Positions 6,168 through 15,196 are shown, numbered from the stretch's first letter. The stretch is 24,806 nt of DNA from Lentisphaeria bacterium UBA7640 (GCA_002483765.1 DLIO01000057.1:1-24806), one strand, 5' to 3'. Numbers and translations: made by a program. Notes: generated by a model from the letters alone, not told the origin.

Positions 6168-7496
6168 ATGAGTAAATTAGCGTTGTTAGGGGGCAGTAAG
6201 GCGATAACCAAAGAGGCCGGCGATATGTTCAAATGGCCAATTATCAACCAAGAAATGGAGGACGGAACACTTCAGGTTCTTCGGGAAGGTAATATGTCTG
6301 GAACCGATTTGACCAAGAAATTTGAGCGCGGGTTTGCGGACTGGCATGGGCTTGAATACGGCTTGGCTCACAGTTCAGGAACAGCGGCACTACAATGCGC
6401 TATGTATGGTGTTGGCTTGGGAGTCGGTGACGAAATGATTTGTCCAAGCGTTACTTACTGGGCTTCGGCGGTGCAAGCACTTTCGCTTGGCGCAGGAGTG
6501 GTTTTCGCAGATATTGACCACGATACTCTATGTATAGATCCAAATGATATTGAACGCCATATTACTCCGCGCACTAAGGCGATCATGGTGGTGCATTATC
6601 TTTCATATCCGGCAGATATGGACGCAATCATGGCAATAGCCCGTAAACATGACCTAAAGGTTATTGAAGACGTTTCACACGCGCAAGGCGGACTCTTCAA
6701 AGGGCAAATGCTTGGAACTTTTGGCGATGTCGCGGCGATGTCACTTATGAGCGGCAAATCGTTTGCTATCGGCGAAGGTGGTATCATGATTACCGATAAT
6801 CGTGAAATTTATGAACGCGCAATTATTTTCGGTCATTACGAACGCCACTCCGAGGTTAAGGATGAAAATTTAAAACCATTAATCGGTATTCCACATGGCG
6901 GTTATAAATACCGTCTGCACCAGATGTCTTCCGTAGTGGGATTGGAACAGCTCAAGAAATATCCCGCAGAAATGGCTGAGATTGATAAAGCAATGAATTA
7001 TTTCTGGGACAAACTGGAAGGATTGCCAGGAATTCGTTCACACCGTCCAGCCAAAGACTCTGGGTCTACCAAGTCCGGTTGGTATGCTTCGCACGGCATT
7101 TATGTCGCGGAAGAGCTCGGCGGATTATCGATTGGCCGTTTTTCAGAAGCATTGGCGGCAGAAGGTGCGACAACGTGCGCTGCTGGTTGTAACCGCGCTC
7201 TTCATACCCATCCATTGTTTTATGATGTCGATGTTTATGGTGCTGGCAAACCGACCGCTACTGCAGGAATGCCAGAAGGTACTGATCTGCGTGCTATCAC
7301 TGGAGCTTTGCCAGAGTCAGAAATCATTCAATCACGTGTTTTTAATATTCCATGGTTCAAACATTTCAGACCAGAAATTATTGATGAATATGTGGAAGCA
7401 TTCAAAAAAGTGATTAAAAACCACAAAGAACTGCTTAAAGATGATAAAGCTCGGCAGGAGTCAGGACAATGGGCACTGACCGCTCGTAAGAACTGA
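6168..7496 (+). CDS. DegT/DnrJ/EryC1-family PLP-dependent aminotransferase
   Basis: A 442-residue cytoplasmic PLP enzyme of the sugar-aminotransferase fold. Features seen: the cofactor-phosphate loop HSSGTAALQCA (68-78), VIEDVSHAQGG (165-175) with the ring-contacting aspartate D168, and the Schiff-base lysine K197 in SLMSGKSFAIGEGG. Family members transfer an amino group to keto-sugars or keto-inositols for cell-surface or secondary-metabolite sugars, but the substrate cannot be read here because no sugar-nucleotide genes adjoin it. At about 440 residues it is longer than typical WecE/ArnB (about 375-390). Three ATG codons occur in a row (6162, 6165, 6168); the third is best spaced from AAGGAG. 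It appears monocistronic, with its own promoter and a strong terminator. Confidence 0.9.
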   Translation: MSKLALLGGSKAITKEAGDMFKWPIINQEMEDGTLQVLREGNMSGTDLTKKFERGFADWHGLEYGLAHSSGTAALQCAMYGVGLGVGDEMICPSVTYWASAVQALSLGAGVVFADIDHDTLCIDPNDIERHITPRTKAIMVVHYLSYPADMDAIMAIARKHDLKVIEDVSHAQGGLFKGQMLGTFGDVAAMSLMSGKSFAIGEGGIMITDNREIYERAIIFGHYERHSEVKDENLKPLIGIPHGGYKYRLHQMSSVVGLEQLKKYPAEMAEIDKAMNYFWDKLEGLPGIRSHRPAKDSGSTKSGWYASHGIYVAEELGGLSIGRFSEALAAEGATTCAAGCNRALHTHPLFYDVDVYGAGKPTATAGMPEGTDLRAITGALPESEIIQSRVFNIPWFKHFRPEIIDEYVEAFKKVIKNHKELLKDDKARQESGQWALTARKN

Positions 7497-7515
7497 GCGT
7501 AAACAACTCATATTT

Positions 7516-7553
7516 AAAATCAGAGTGGACATTGTGTCCACTCTGATTTTTTT
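7516..7553. terminator. Strong terminator between converging genes
   Basis: AAATCAGAGTGGACA (7517-7531) and TGTCCACTCTGATTT (7535-7549) form a perfect 15-bp stem with a TTG loop, followed by a T tract (7547-7553) on the plus strand. The A-rich left side gives a shorter T tract on the minus strand. It lies 20 bases after the aminotransferase stop and 16 bases before the end of the converging TPR gene, so it probably serves both. Confidence 0.92.
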
Positions 7554-7565
7554 ATTTAATCCAAA

Positions 7566-9263
7566 TCAATCTTCAAAGATAATTAATTCATTGGCGGCGC
7601 GGATTTTTTTCTTAACGCGTTTGCGATCAATATCCCCGCCACTATTTTCTAACGACTTTTCCCAATATTTTACAGCGCTAAGGTAGCGCCGCAACTGCCA
7701 GTAAATATCGCCGGCATGATCAGCAATTACACTATTGATATTTTCCGGCGACTTGCTCAATGCTTGATCAATATAAACACGAGCATTCTTAAAATCTTTT
7801 TTCCGATAAAATAGCCAAGCCATACTATCGATAATTTCAACACTATCTGGATTCGCTTTTAAAGCGTGCACGATCAACTCTTCGGCTATTTCCAGATCAA
7901 TATTCAGCGCCGCATAGGTATAACCTACGGCGTTGGCAATTTGGGGATTATCCCAGCCAAATTTTTGTTTAATGACTTCAGCATATTTTTTTACCAATTC
8001 CGGATTGCCACTCTTCTCTCCAACATCCAGAAACATAAAATAGAATGGGAACCCAATTTTATCAGCGTATTTCTGGACTGACCCTTCCAACAATTCAATT
8101 GCCCGACCATATTGCTGCAAATAATTTAATGCGCTTACTCGCAACCGAAATGCAATAAAATCATCTATGCCAGCAAGATACTCAAGCGCCTGCTGGTAGT
8201 TTCCAGTTTCATAGTATGCTGTCCCAAGCAACATCTTCGCATACTGATTGTTTTGTTGAAGCAATAAAAAACTTCTAAGGATGGGAATCGCGGTCGCAAA
8301 CTTGTTAGTAAAAATCAGTGACTCGGCGTATTGCAACTGAACCCACTGGTTTTTAGGCAACTGTAATGCTAAAGAACGCCGGATTTCTAACGCTTCATCA
8401 TTCTTACCTACACGAGTATAAAACGCTCCTAGCATTCCCCAGAACGCCTGATTCTTCGGAGTCTTTACCAGTTGAGTCTGAATGGCACTAATGGCCAAAT
8501 CATATTCACCGAGCCGTTCATAAAAACCAACAAGTCTCTGTGCGTCATTAGCATCGCGTGGTTGGTTAAATTTTTCTAAAATGATTTTTATTAAAAGATT
8601 TTTTTCAACGCTGGCATTTTCACGCTGTGATAAAGGTACGGAATCAGAAACCTCCATACTCCGATAGAACAGTGCAGCCGACTCTACAAACTCAAAATTA
8701 TTGCTAAATTGGACATTCGTTTTAATAACTTTTTGAAACAGTTGATCTCCTTCGTCAAAACGGTCTTGGACTGCAAGCAATTGCCCAGTAATCGCAGTGA
8801 TACGGAGTGCGGCTAATAGCGTTTGCGCATCAAGATCGCCAAAACTTTTGACTGTGGCGAGTGCGGTCAAAGCCAGGTTAGTACGTATTTTGGGGTCAGT
8901 ATCGGAACTTGAAATCAAAGCAGCGAGATTCAATTTTAACGCTGAAGGATTTTCACTCGCTAGCTGTTGTAATTCTGGACGGCAAGCCTGTGCCACCTTT
9001 GGGTCTTTGAGTTTTTGGAAAAGCACAACTAACGGCAATTCGCCGAGAGAATCGTTGCGCAGTGCTTTCATCAATAATTTAGCAGCAATAATATCGTCTT
9101 TTTCCTGTAACGCCGATATAAAATCAACAATCTGGCCAACGCGTTCAGTATCGACGTTGTCAGGTTTTATCGTTGGAACTTTAGCAACATCGCCGCCGAT
9201 AGTTAAAAAAAAGAGTCCAAACTGTAAAACAAAAAAGGATAGTACGGATAAAGATCGTTTCAT
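7566..9263 (-). CDS. Exported tetratricopeptide-repeat protein
   Basis: A 565-residue protein with an N-terminal signal sequence (about residues 1-24: KR followed by a hydrophobic core, no lipobox cysteine), so probably periplasmic or membrane-anchored. From about residue 245 to the end it consists of helix-pair repeats of TPR type, for example FWGMLGAFYTRVGKNDEALE, AKMLLGTAYYETGNYQQALE and GDIYWQLRRYLSAVKYWEKS. The region before (30-240) is also alpha-helical and repeat-like but weaker. TPR proteins are scaffolds for protein contacts; no enzyme domain is visible, so no specific role is assigned. The ATG at 9263 has GGAG seven bases upstream. It is separated from the tiny gene behind it by a terminator and is probably its own unit. 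Confidence 0.85.
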   Translation of the reverse strand: MKRSLSVLSFFVLQFGLFFLTIGGDVAKVPTIKPDNVDTERVGQIVDFISALQEKDDIIAAKLLMKALRNDSLGELPLVVLFQKLKDPKVAQACRPELQQLASENPSALKLNLAALISSSDTDPKIRTNLALTALATVKSFGDLDAQTLLAALRITAITGQLLAVQDRFDEGDQLFQKVIKTNVQFSNNFEFVESAALFYRSMEVSDSVPLSQRENASVEKNLLIKIILEKFNQPRDANDAQRLVGFYERLGEYDLAISAIQTQLVKTPKNQAFWGMLGAFYTRVGKNDEALEIRRSLALQLPKNQWVQLQYAESLIFTNKFATAIPILRSFLLLQQNNQYAKMLLGTAYYETGNYQQALEYLAGIDDFIAFRLRVSALNYLQQYGRAIELLEGSVQKYADKIGFPFYFMFLDVGEKSGNPELVKKYAEVIKQKFGWDNPQIANAVGYTYAALNIDLEIAEELIVHALKANPDSVEIIDSMAWLFYRKKDFKNARVYIDQALSKSPENINSVIADHAGDIYWQLRRYLSAVKYWEKSLENSGGDIDRKRVKKKIRAANELIIFED

Positions 9264-9280
9264 ATTTTAGCTCCAAAATC

Positions 9281-9327
9281 AAAAAAATAAAACCCTTTTG
9301 TCATGCCATGCATCTACAAAAGGGTTT
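9281..9327 (-). terminator. Rho-independent terminator of the 29-residue basic protein gene
   Basis: ACAAAAGGGTTT (9316-9327) pairs with AAACCCTTTTGT (9290-9301) around a 14-base loop, and on the minus strand is followed by TTTTATTTTTTT. It lies just downstream of the small gene ending at 9346 and upstream of the TPR gene. Confidence 0.85.
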
Positions 9328-9345
9328 TTATCAGCCGTAAAAAAA

Positions 9346-9435
9346 TTATTTGTTTTTATGGCGTAGCGATTTCAGCTGTTTACGACGTTTGTGCTTGGCA
9401 ATCTTTTTACGACGCTTTTTCTTCAAGTTTCCCAT
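9346..9435 (-). CDS. 29-residue basic protein of the AURKAIP1/COX24 (mS38-like) type, probable ribosomal protein
   Basis: A very short protein, MGNLKKKRRKKIAKHKRRKQ then LKSLRHKNK, almost all Lys/Arg with the family pattern MG-x3-KKRR-K-x-KHK-RK-x4-RH. Related bacterial proteins of about 30 residues are annotated with the AURKAIP1/COX24 domain and resemble the C-terminus of mitochondrial small-subunit protein mS38 and the actinobacterial bS22. By family it should bind rRNA in the small subunit. The ATG at 9435 has AAAGG seven bases upstream; an overlapping ATG at 9440 is out of frame and stops after five codons. A clear terminator follows. It is easily missed by gene finders because of its length. 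Confidence 0.85.
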   Translation of the reverse strand: MGNLKKKRRKKIAKHKRRKQLKSLRHKNK

Positions 9436-9615
9436 TTCATAACCTTTCTGTTGTTTTATGTTATTTGGCTAAGTTCAGACTTTTATAATGAACTATATAA
9501 CTTAGTCCATTCTACAGAAATTACATTCCATATATCTAAAAAAGTGGCTGATTTTTCCCCGTCACATCAAATTATTGCAGAAAAAGTCTCATAAAGTTAG
9601 AAATCATGATAAGGT

Positions 9616-10926
9616 TTAGGTGAGAATAATATGTTCTTCTGGAAAAGATAGGTGACTCTGGCGATTTTTGCTCATTAAAAACATAAAAATCAAGAAGGGA
9701 CCGACACGGCCGACAAACATACAAATAATTAGTGCTGTTTTGCCATAAATTCCAGCGCCATCGGAGTACCCCAACGACAAGCCAGTAGTAGTCAACGCTG
9801 ACACTACTTCAAAACCGATCTGTTTTAGGGTGAATTCAGAAGCGTCTACAGTCGTGGCAACAATAATAGAGCCGAGAACCGCAATTAATACGTAAACCAG
9901 CATGATGGCAAAGGCTTTGATATGGTATTCCTGTGCTATTTCGCGCTTAAATACAACCAGCTTCGTTTTGCCTCGGATACTATTCCAGATACAAAGAATA
10001 ACCAGCGCAAAAGTCGTAGTCTTGATTCCGCCTCCTGTCGAGTTGGGCGAAGCGCCGATCATCATCAGTGCCACCAACACAAACTGTGTCGATGAGCTCA
10101 ATGCACTCAGATCTACCGAATGAAACCCGGCTGTCCGCGCCACCGTAGACTGAAAAAAAGCATCAACACATGACATCCCTTCAGGTGCTGCAAGCTGTTC
10201 CAAACCCATAATAGAAAGCGTGCCAACAGTCAGTAGTACAAATGTTGTTATCAAAACAATTTTAGTATTAATTCGATAATGGGTCTCCCGCTTATGATGA
10301 AAGACGTCATAAATAACATAAAACCCGAGACCTCCAGAAATAACCAAAGCAGCTAAAACTATTTTGAGGTAACTGTTTTGTTCTATTGCGAGATTTGTGT
10401 CTAAAGTACTAAAACCAGCGTTGCAGTATGCTGAAATCGCATGAAACAAGCTTTGCCAAAGTGCTTCTAGGAAAGTTAGGTCATGAGCTAAAAAACCTGG
10501 AAGCAAGAGCAGCAATCCCGTCAATTCTATGACCAAAGTATAGCCGATGACAGTTCTAATCAAATCATTAATGCCGTTGATCGGAAAATCCTCGCTGACC
10601 GACGCCAGTACCTTCTTGCCACTCCAACTAAAATCACGCCCGATTAACAATATCGCCGAGGCGGTAATGGTCACCATTCCCAATCCACCACCTTGGATCA
10701 ACAACATGATAATTAACTTTCCCACCCAGTTGAAACCGTCAGTAGAAACCGAATTTAATCCTACAACACAGACCGCCGAGGTTGAAGTAAACAATGCGTC
10801 AAGCCATGGCAACCCATCATGATGAGTCACCAACGGGGATTTCAACAATAGCGTACCAATCGAAATCAACCCGAAAAATGAGAAGATCAAAAAAAACTGA
10901 CTTTTTTTGGTGACGCTGATCGCCAT
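9616..10926 (-). CDS. KtrB/TrkH-family potassium transporter, membrane subunit
   Basis: A 436-residue polytopic membrane protein that forms a K+ (or Na+-coupled K+) channel-like pore. The four filter loops are recognisable by their glycines: TSAVCVVGL (G56), SAYCNAGFS (G171), ARTAGFHS (G267) and LTTTGLSLG (G382). GASPNSTGGGIKTTT and the C-terminal GRVGPF are also typical. The length and lack of long N-terminal helices fit KtrB more than the longer TrkH. The cytoplasmic RCK partner (KtrA/TrkA) is not in the window. It begins three bases after the stop of the SGNH hydrolase gene, so both are probably on one transcript, an odd functional pairing. No strong ribosome site is visible, suggesting translational coupling. 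Confidence 0.92.
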   Translation of the reverse strand: MAISVTKKSQFFLIFSFFGLISIGTLLLKSPLVTHHDGLPWLDALFTSTSAVCVVGLNSVSTDGFNWVGKLIIMLLIQGGGLGMVTITASAILLIGRDFSWSGKKVLASVSEDFPINGINDLIRTVIGYTLVIELTGLLLLLPGFLAHDLTFLEALWQSLFHAISAYCNAGFSTLDTNLAIEQNSYLKIVLAALVISGGLGFYVIYDVFHHKRETHYRINTKIVLITTFVLLTVGTLSIMGLEQLAAPEGMSCVDAFFQSTVARTAGFHSVDLSALSSSTQFVLVALMMIGASPNSTGGGIKTTTFALVILCIWNSIRGKTKLVVFKREIAQEYHIKAFAIMLVYVLIAVLGSIIVATTVDASEFTLKQIGFEVVSALTTTGLSLGYSDGAGIYGKTALIICMFVGRVGPFLIFMFLMSKNRQSHLSFPEEHIILT

Positions 10927-10929
10927 AAT

Positions 10930-13203
10930 TTATTTTCCGAATGCCATGGCTTCTTTTGCAGAACGCGCATCGTATGCGAATAATCCAAAAAGGGTGATCG
11001 GCTTGTCTACTGCAGTGATAGTGAGTTTATAGGTACCGTAAGGCAATCCGTTGACGCCGCGACGGTTTTCCATGAACAACGATTCGCCACTTTGAAGTTT
11101 GAATGGCAGATTGGTCGCTTGTTCAAATCCTTTATCCCCAACTTCAAATTTTAGGTTTCCGCCGTCTGTTTGATCAAGCCAAGCGATAGAAAAATCAGTT
11201 CCAGCAGCCGTTATTGTTAACGATTTTCCAGCAGGCAGTTCCGCAATTTTATCACCATAAGGCGCACCAACTGCAGATTGATAGTCTTCAATCTTCAAGT
11301 TAAAATTATCGCTATTCCAGGTTGCGGATTCAACGCCAATAAAATTTCGTCCGGGGCAAATTTTACAGTCTATGCCACTGAATTTGGCATCTTCAGCCAC
11401 CAATTCGACAACATGCCGTTCGGTAAAACTCTGACGACCATGCGCAAAAAGTGAATTACGTGGATTGATTGTAGGAAATGAACGACGACCCTGTCCCACA
11501 TTTTTACCGTCAACAAAAATCGCGCTATCTTTACCTTTGAAACTGCCCCAGCAGTTAAATGCCGCATCATCAATGATCACTGCGTTCTTGCGAAAAAAAC
11601 GTGCATTTTCTGCTTTGTATTTGACCATCTCGCCTTCCCAACCATAACTGTTTGGATGCACACGTTCAGGAAGCTGCAACTGTGCCTGCCCAGTGCTGAT
11701 CGGATCGTGGCATTCAAACGCTTTTTCCAGTTGTTTAAACCAAAGATAATGCGCACCTGCCTGTGGATGACCATCGCGCGGTACAACTGAAAGTTTGTCA
11801 ACTGAACGGGTAACCAGATCGCCGATAATGCCATAATCCATAAATGGGATCTGGTAACGCAACGCCAACGCCTGCAAATCACCTTGGTTTGAGGTATAAC
11901 CACCCTGATTTTGGAACAAACAAAAAACAAATTCAGTTTCAGGATAATTGCGCTGAATCCAGCGAATCGCACCTTCGAATACCGCAACTTCGTCCGGCGT
12001 GTCAGTTTTTTCATTGGCACCACTGCCAAAAATAACCAAATCCGGTCTCGCGCCTTCTCGACGCTCGAATAGCGCAGGATAAAGTTCGCGCCAACTTTTG
12101 CCTGTTTTATGACCGTTAAGTTCGGGATTTGGCGGATTTTCGAGATCTAACCACTCCCGCAGTCCGGAATGCGACTCACCAATACATGAACCATCCGCCG
12201 CCATAAAATTCAATAATATTTTCCCAGCATCCAAATTAAATTTATTCATCAATGAGCGTTTCAATCTGCCGCCATAACTAAAATAGTGCCGCGGTTGCGC
12301 CAGATATAAATCCAAATCAGGCTGGCCTACCATTGCAGCACTGAATTTGCCATTGTACGCATCACAAAGCGGGGTTTTAAATTCTGGCGACTTCGAATCT
12401 TCATTGTAAACATACAGTGGCGGATTGGCGCTACCGCGATCAATACTTGAACCCATAATCACGATATGGACGCCCTCACCCTTCCAAAGTTTTTGAATCG
12501 TACGCGGAATATGACGGTAAGCCGTTGGCGTCTCACGCAACATCCCAACTGCGGTTTCAGCTTTTATCCCACGTATCAATGAAGGGAGAAAAACCCATGC
12601 TGGTTCTGTACCAACATTAATAAATTCCACTTCAATGCCGGCAACATTTTCCTGAATTGCAATATCTTCAATGCTAATATTCTGTGATTTCGCCGCCGTA
12701 TTGGGCGCGGTAACGTCTGCCATCGTCGCTACGATTAATTCTCCACGCGAACACTTAGGGAATGTTCTTTTATCAGCCATCCCAAACTGTTGTGGGGACC
12801 ATTCGCCATCTTCTCGGTCAAAAGCCATTTGTTTAACCACACCTTTAATGCCAACAGTCGCCCAGAAGTTTAAACTAATTTTTTGGTTAGCAATCAAGCG
12901 CGCTTCCGGTAATGTGAAAAATTGGTAGAATCGTTTGCCGGGTTCAATTTTAACCGCATTGCGGACAAAACAGTCTGACAACACTGAAGCGGGAACATGA
13001 GAACTACGGGTGACAGTAACATCAAGTGGAGAATCGGTATTCCAACAAGCAACCTGATGAGCGGTATGACTATTGCGCTCGCCCGCTCGATGATTCATGA
13101 AGGCGTGGAAATCAAAATCCGGATTCACCAATAAATTACGCAAATCGGCGGCAGATCCGGACAGCATTGTACTCATTAATAAAAACATCAGAAACCTCGG
13201 CAT
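10930..13203 (-). CDS. Secreted SGNH/GDSL-type hydrolase with extra domains
   Basis: A 757-residue exported protein. The signal peptide is MPRFLMFLLMSTMLSGSAA, with likely cleavage after SGSA. An N-terminal beta-sandwich-like region (about 22-215) may be a carbohydrate-binding module. The SGNH core covers about 244-495: block I VHIVIMGSSIDRG (nucleophile S252 or S253), block III GSGANE (393-398, in place of GxND) and block V DGHP (D477, H479). A C-terminal region (about 505-750) looks like further beta-sandwich modules. Family members remove acetyl or other esters from polysaccharides; the substrate here is unknown. The ATG at 13203 has GGAG eight bases upstream. The longer frame reading from 13269 crosses a palindromic repeat and is rejected. 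The potassium transporter follows after three bases. Confidence 0.78.
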   Translation of the reverse strand: MPRFLMFLLMSTMLSGSAADLRNLLVNPDFDFHAFMNHRAGERNSHTAHQVACWNTDSPLDVTVTRSSHVPASVLSDCFVRNAVKIEPGKRFYQFFTLPEARLIANQKISLNFWATVGIKGVVKQMAFDREDGEWSPQQFGMADKRTFPKCSRGELIVATMADVTAPNTAAKSQNISIEDIAIQENVAGIEVEFINVGTEPAWVFLPSLIRGIKAETAVGMLRETPTAYRHIPRTIQKLWKGEGVHIVIMGSSIDRGSANPPLYVYNEDSKSPEFKTPLCDAYNGKFSAAMVGQPDLDLYLAQPRHYFSYGGRLKRSLMNKFNLDAGKILLNFMAADGSCIGESHSGLREWLDLENPPNPELNGHKTGKSWRELYPALFERREGARPDLVIFGSGANEKTDTPDEVAVFEGAIRWIQRNYPETEFVFCLFQNQGGYTSNQGDLQALALRYQIPFMDYGIIGDLVTRSVDKLSVVPRDGHPQAGAHYLWFKQLEKAFECHDPISTGQAQLQLPERVHPNSYGWEGEMVKYKAENARFFRKNAVIIDDAAFNCWGSFKGKDSAIFVDGKNVGQGRRSFPTINPRNSLFAHGRQSFTERHVVELVAEDAKFSGIDCKICPGRNFIGVESATWNSDNFNLKIEDYQSAVGAPYGDKIAELPAGKSLTITAAGTDFSIAWLDQTDGGNLKFEVGDKGFEQATNLPFKLQSGESLFMENRRGVNGLPYGTYKLTITAVDKPITLFGLFAYDARSAKEAMAFGK

Positions 13204-13262
13204 AATTAATTCTCCAATAAAGATATAAATTTTGTAGAAAACATTTATAACTTTGATTCTAT

Positions 13263-13293
13263 AATTCACGCGCGCATAATGCGCGCGCTAATT
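13263..13293. repeat. 31-bp GCGCGC palindrome, copy 1
   Basis: AATTCACGCGCGCAT (13263-13277), central A (13278), then ATGCGCGCGCTAATT (13279-13293). The arms pair except near their outer ends. It lies between the SDR gene end and the hydrolase start and is followed by AGAA, as is copy 4. No T tract follows, so it is not an ordinary terminator. Confidence 0.9.
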
Positions 13294-13311
13294 AGAAGAT
13301 GCAAGTTACAA

Positions 13312-14049
13312 TTAAAGACCGCCAGAAACTTCGAGCACAGTTCCAGTTATGTATGACGCTTCGCGGGAGACTAAAAAGCGGATTGCTTCGGCAATTTCTT
13401 CCGGTTTGCCAAAACGTCTCATCGGTATATGACTGCGATATTCCTTGATCAGATCTTCGCTCAAATCCGCAATTAACTCAGTCTCAATAAAGCCTGGAGA
13501 AACGCAATTAGCGGTGATTCCACGTCTTGCCACCTCTTTGGACAAAGATTTAATCATGGCTACTTGACCAGCTTTTGAAGCCGCATAGTTACATTGTCCA
13601 GCGAAACCTAAACGTCCTGAGGGCGAAGTGACACAAACAATACGACCGTTGCGCTTGCTCATCATCTGATGTACCGCAAATTTGCAGACATTAAAACTGC
13701 CAGTCAAATTTACCGCAAGAACACGTTCCCAATCCATTGGTTTCATCATACCCAAGACTGAATCGATCCTGATACCGGCACTATTGACCAGAATATCAAG
13801 AGAATCGTGCTTTTGCTCATAATCTAAGAAAAACACCTCACAGGCAACGTAATCAGCAACATCTAGTTTGGCCACAGTTAAAGGATAGTCAGACCATTCT
13901 GCGGCAAATGCTGCCGCAGAAGCATCATCGCCACCGTAAACCGCCGTCACTGCCGCGCCATCACGCAATAACATTTCACTCGTAGCGCGACCAATGCCGC
14001 GGGTGCCACCAGTGACAATTGCATTCAATCCTTCGAATTGTTTTTTCAT
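13312..14049 (-). CDS. Short-chain dehydrogenase/reductase, FabG-like
   Basis: A 245-residue NAD(P)-dependent oxidoreductase of the classical SDR fold. The nucleotide-binding TGGTRGIG is at residues 13-20, NSAG at 89-92, and the catalytic S142, Y155 and K159 (YAASK) are spaced correctly. The sequence is close in style to 3-oxoacyl-ACP reductase FabG (GFIETEL, PMRRFGKPEEIA, YITGTVLEVSGG), but the neighbours are an aldolase and exporter rather than fatty-acid genes. A sugar-acid or other keto/alcohol substrate is therefore equally possible. The ATG at 14049 is used; the TTG at 14052 is the only longer alternative. It starts five bases after the lipoprotein stop, suggesting coupled translation. 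Confidence 0.9.
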   Translation of the reverse strand: MKKQFEGLNAIVTGGTRGIGRATSEMLLRDGAAVTAVYGGDDASAAAFAAEWSDYPLTVAKLDVADYVACEVFFLDYEQKHDSLDILVNSAGIRIDSVLGMMKPMDWERVLAVNLTGSFNVCKFAVHQMMSKRNGRIVCVTSPSGRLGFAGQCNYAASKAGQVAMIKSLSKEVARRGITANCVSPGFIETELIADLSEDLIKEYRSHIPMRRFGKPEEIAEAIRFLVSREASYITGTVLEVSGGL

Positions 14050-14054
14050 CAACT

Positions 14055-14447
14055 TTATTTTACCGCAGTAACGTTTACTTCGACTGATTTATAACTTATA
14101 AAGAAAAAAGGGAAAATCATATGCGAAACAATGCGCGAATTGATATCCTTTAATTTATTGGCTCCCAGTGCTCGAGCAGCAGAGGTCGCCATCAAGGTCG
14201 TATAATCAAGGCGAACGGTGTCGGAGAACATGCTAGTTTTATCCGCTGAATTAGCACTGCCCGAAAAAATCGGCAGAGCTCCAAACAGATAAACGCCATA
14301 AATCTGGCTATTAACATGAAACACCTCGCTACGTGGCGCGTCTTGGTAGGTCATTCCGTTAACTCGGTTGGTGGCTGAAACATAAGAACATCCCGTAACC
14401 AACGCCAAAGCGATAGCACCCAACATCATGATCATGATTCTTTTCAT
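14055..14447 (-). CDS. Small lipoprotein of unknown function
   Basis: A 130-residue protein with a lipoprotein signal: MKRIMIMMLGAIALALVTGC, lipobox LVTGC with C20 as the lipidated residue. The mature part starts SYVSATNRVNGMTYQDAP and contains a hydrophobic stretch, YGVYLFGALPIFSGSA, like small TRL-type or stress lipoproteins, but I cannot name a family with confidence. Its ATG overlaps the aldolase stop by four bases (ATGA), and the SDR gene starts five bases after its own stop, so it is embedded in a tight metabolic operon. A sensory, exporter-linked or envelope role is possible but not shown by the sequence. Confidence 0.82.
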   Translation of the reverse strand: MKRIMIMMLGAIALALVTGCSYVSATNRVNGMTYQDAPRSEVFHVNSQIYGVYLFGALPIFSGSANSADKTSMFSDTVRLDYTTLMATSAARALGANKLKDINSRIVSHMIFPFFFISYKSVEVNVTAVK

Positions 14448-15094
14448 TTAACAGATTCCTTTTTTAGAATTTTTTCGACTATGGAGCTCGCCTCTAATGT
14501 CAGTTTGGCGATTTCATCAAATTTTTGTTCGGAAATCATCTCTGATTTAACCATCCAGCTACCGCCACAGGCTATAACTTTTTTAAAGTTCAAATAATCG
14601 GAGACATTTGTAGAGTCAATACCGCCAGTTGGAACAAAACGCATATTAGCAAATGGTGCGCTCAACGCCTTCAAAGTTTTAAGTCCGCCATACGCTTCCG
14701 CAGGAAAAAACTTAACCACGCTCAAGCTATATTCCAACGCCATGCAAAGTTCGCTCGGCGTACAGATGCCAGGCAAAACTGGAATATGATTATCAACACA
14801 ATACTCGACAACCTTGGGAACAAAGCCCGGAGAAACGATGAATTTCGCACCGTTGTCAACCGCCTGTTTGGCTTGGCTGACCGTGATTACCGTACCGGCC
14901 CCGACCAAAATATCGCCACGTTTCGCCATGATCCGAATACTATCAGCGGCGGTACTGGTTCTAAAAGTTATTTCTGCGCAAGGCAATTTACCTTCGACTA
15001 GTGCATCAGCTAGATTGTTAGCATTTCCGCACTCCTCAATAGCCACAACTGGAACAATTTTAATCTTCTCTAGTTGTTCACGAATAGTATGCAT
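14444..15094 (-). CDS. eda: KDPG/KHG-type aldolase (2-keto-3-deoxy-6-phosphogluconate aldolase family)
   Basis: A 216-residue class I aldolase. The Schiff-base lysine is K128 in VVKFFPAEAYGG, the general base E41 in AEITFRT, and the phosphate-binding segments VGAGTV, FVPTGGI and CGGSWMV are all present. The family splits 2-keto-3-deoxy-6-phospho-sugar acids into pyruvate and a three-carbon aldehyde phosphate (Entner-Doudoroff and hexuronate routes). Close relatives split the galactonate or sulfo-gluconate analogues. No dehydratase (Edd) or keto-deoxy kinase lies nearby, so the exact substrate is open. It follows the TauE/SafE exporter after 102 bases and overlaps the lipoprotein start by four bases. 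The ATG at 15094 has AAGGA about nine bases upstream. Confidence 0.92.
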   Translation of the reverse strand: MHTIREQLEKIKIVPVVAIEECGNANNLADALVEGKLPCAEITFRTSTAADSIRIMAKRGDILVGAGTVITVSQAKQAVDNGAKFIVSPGFVPKVVEYCVDNHIPVLPGICTPSELCMALEYSLSVVKFFPAEAYGGLKTLKALSAPFANMRFVPTGGIDSTNVSDYLNFKKVIACGGSWMVKSEMISEQKFDEIAKLTLEASSIVEKILKKESVK

Positions 15095-15196
15095 GTGGAA
15101 TTTCCTTTATTTAATTTAATAATGTTGCGATTAATATTTTATAATATAACACTGCCAGAGCTAAAATCACCCACTGACGTCCAAAAAATCTATTTG

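Noticed and set aside
11577..12029. 150-codon minus-strand ORF inside the SGNH hydrolase gene
   Set aside because: It lies in another frame of a well-supported hydrolase with all catalytic blocks; its sequence has no domain or signal.
13204..13269. 22-residue N-terminal extension of the SGNH hydrolase
   Set aside because: It begins inside palindrome copy 1, has no ribosome site, and would bury the signal peptide that begins at MPRFL.
13263..13293. GCGCGC palindrome as a Rho-independent terminator
   Set aside because: No copy of the family is followed by a T tract on either strand, and copies lie at both gene starts and gene ends.
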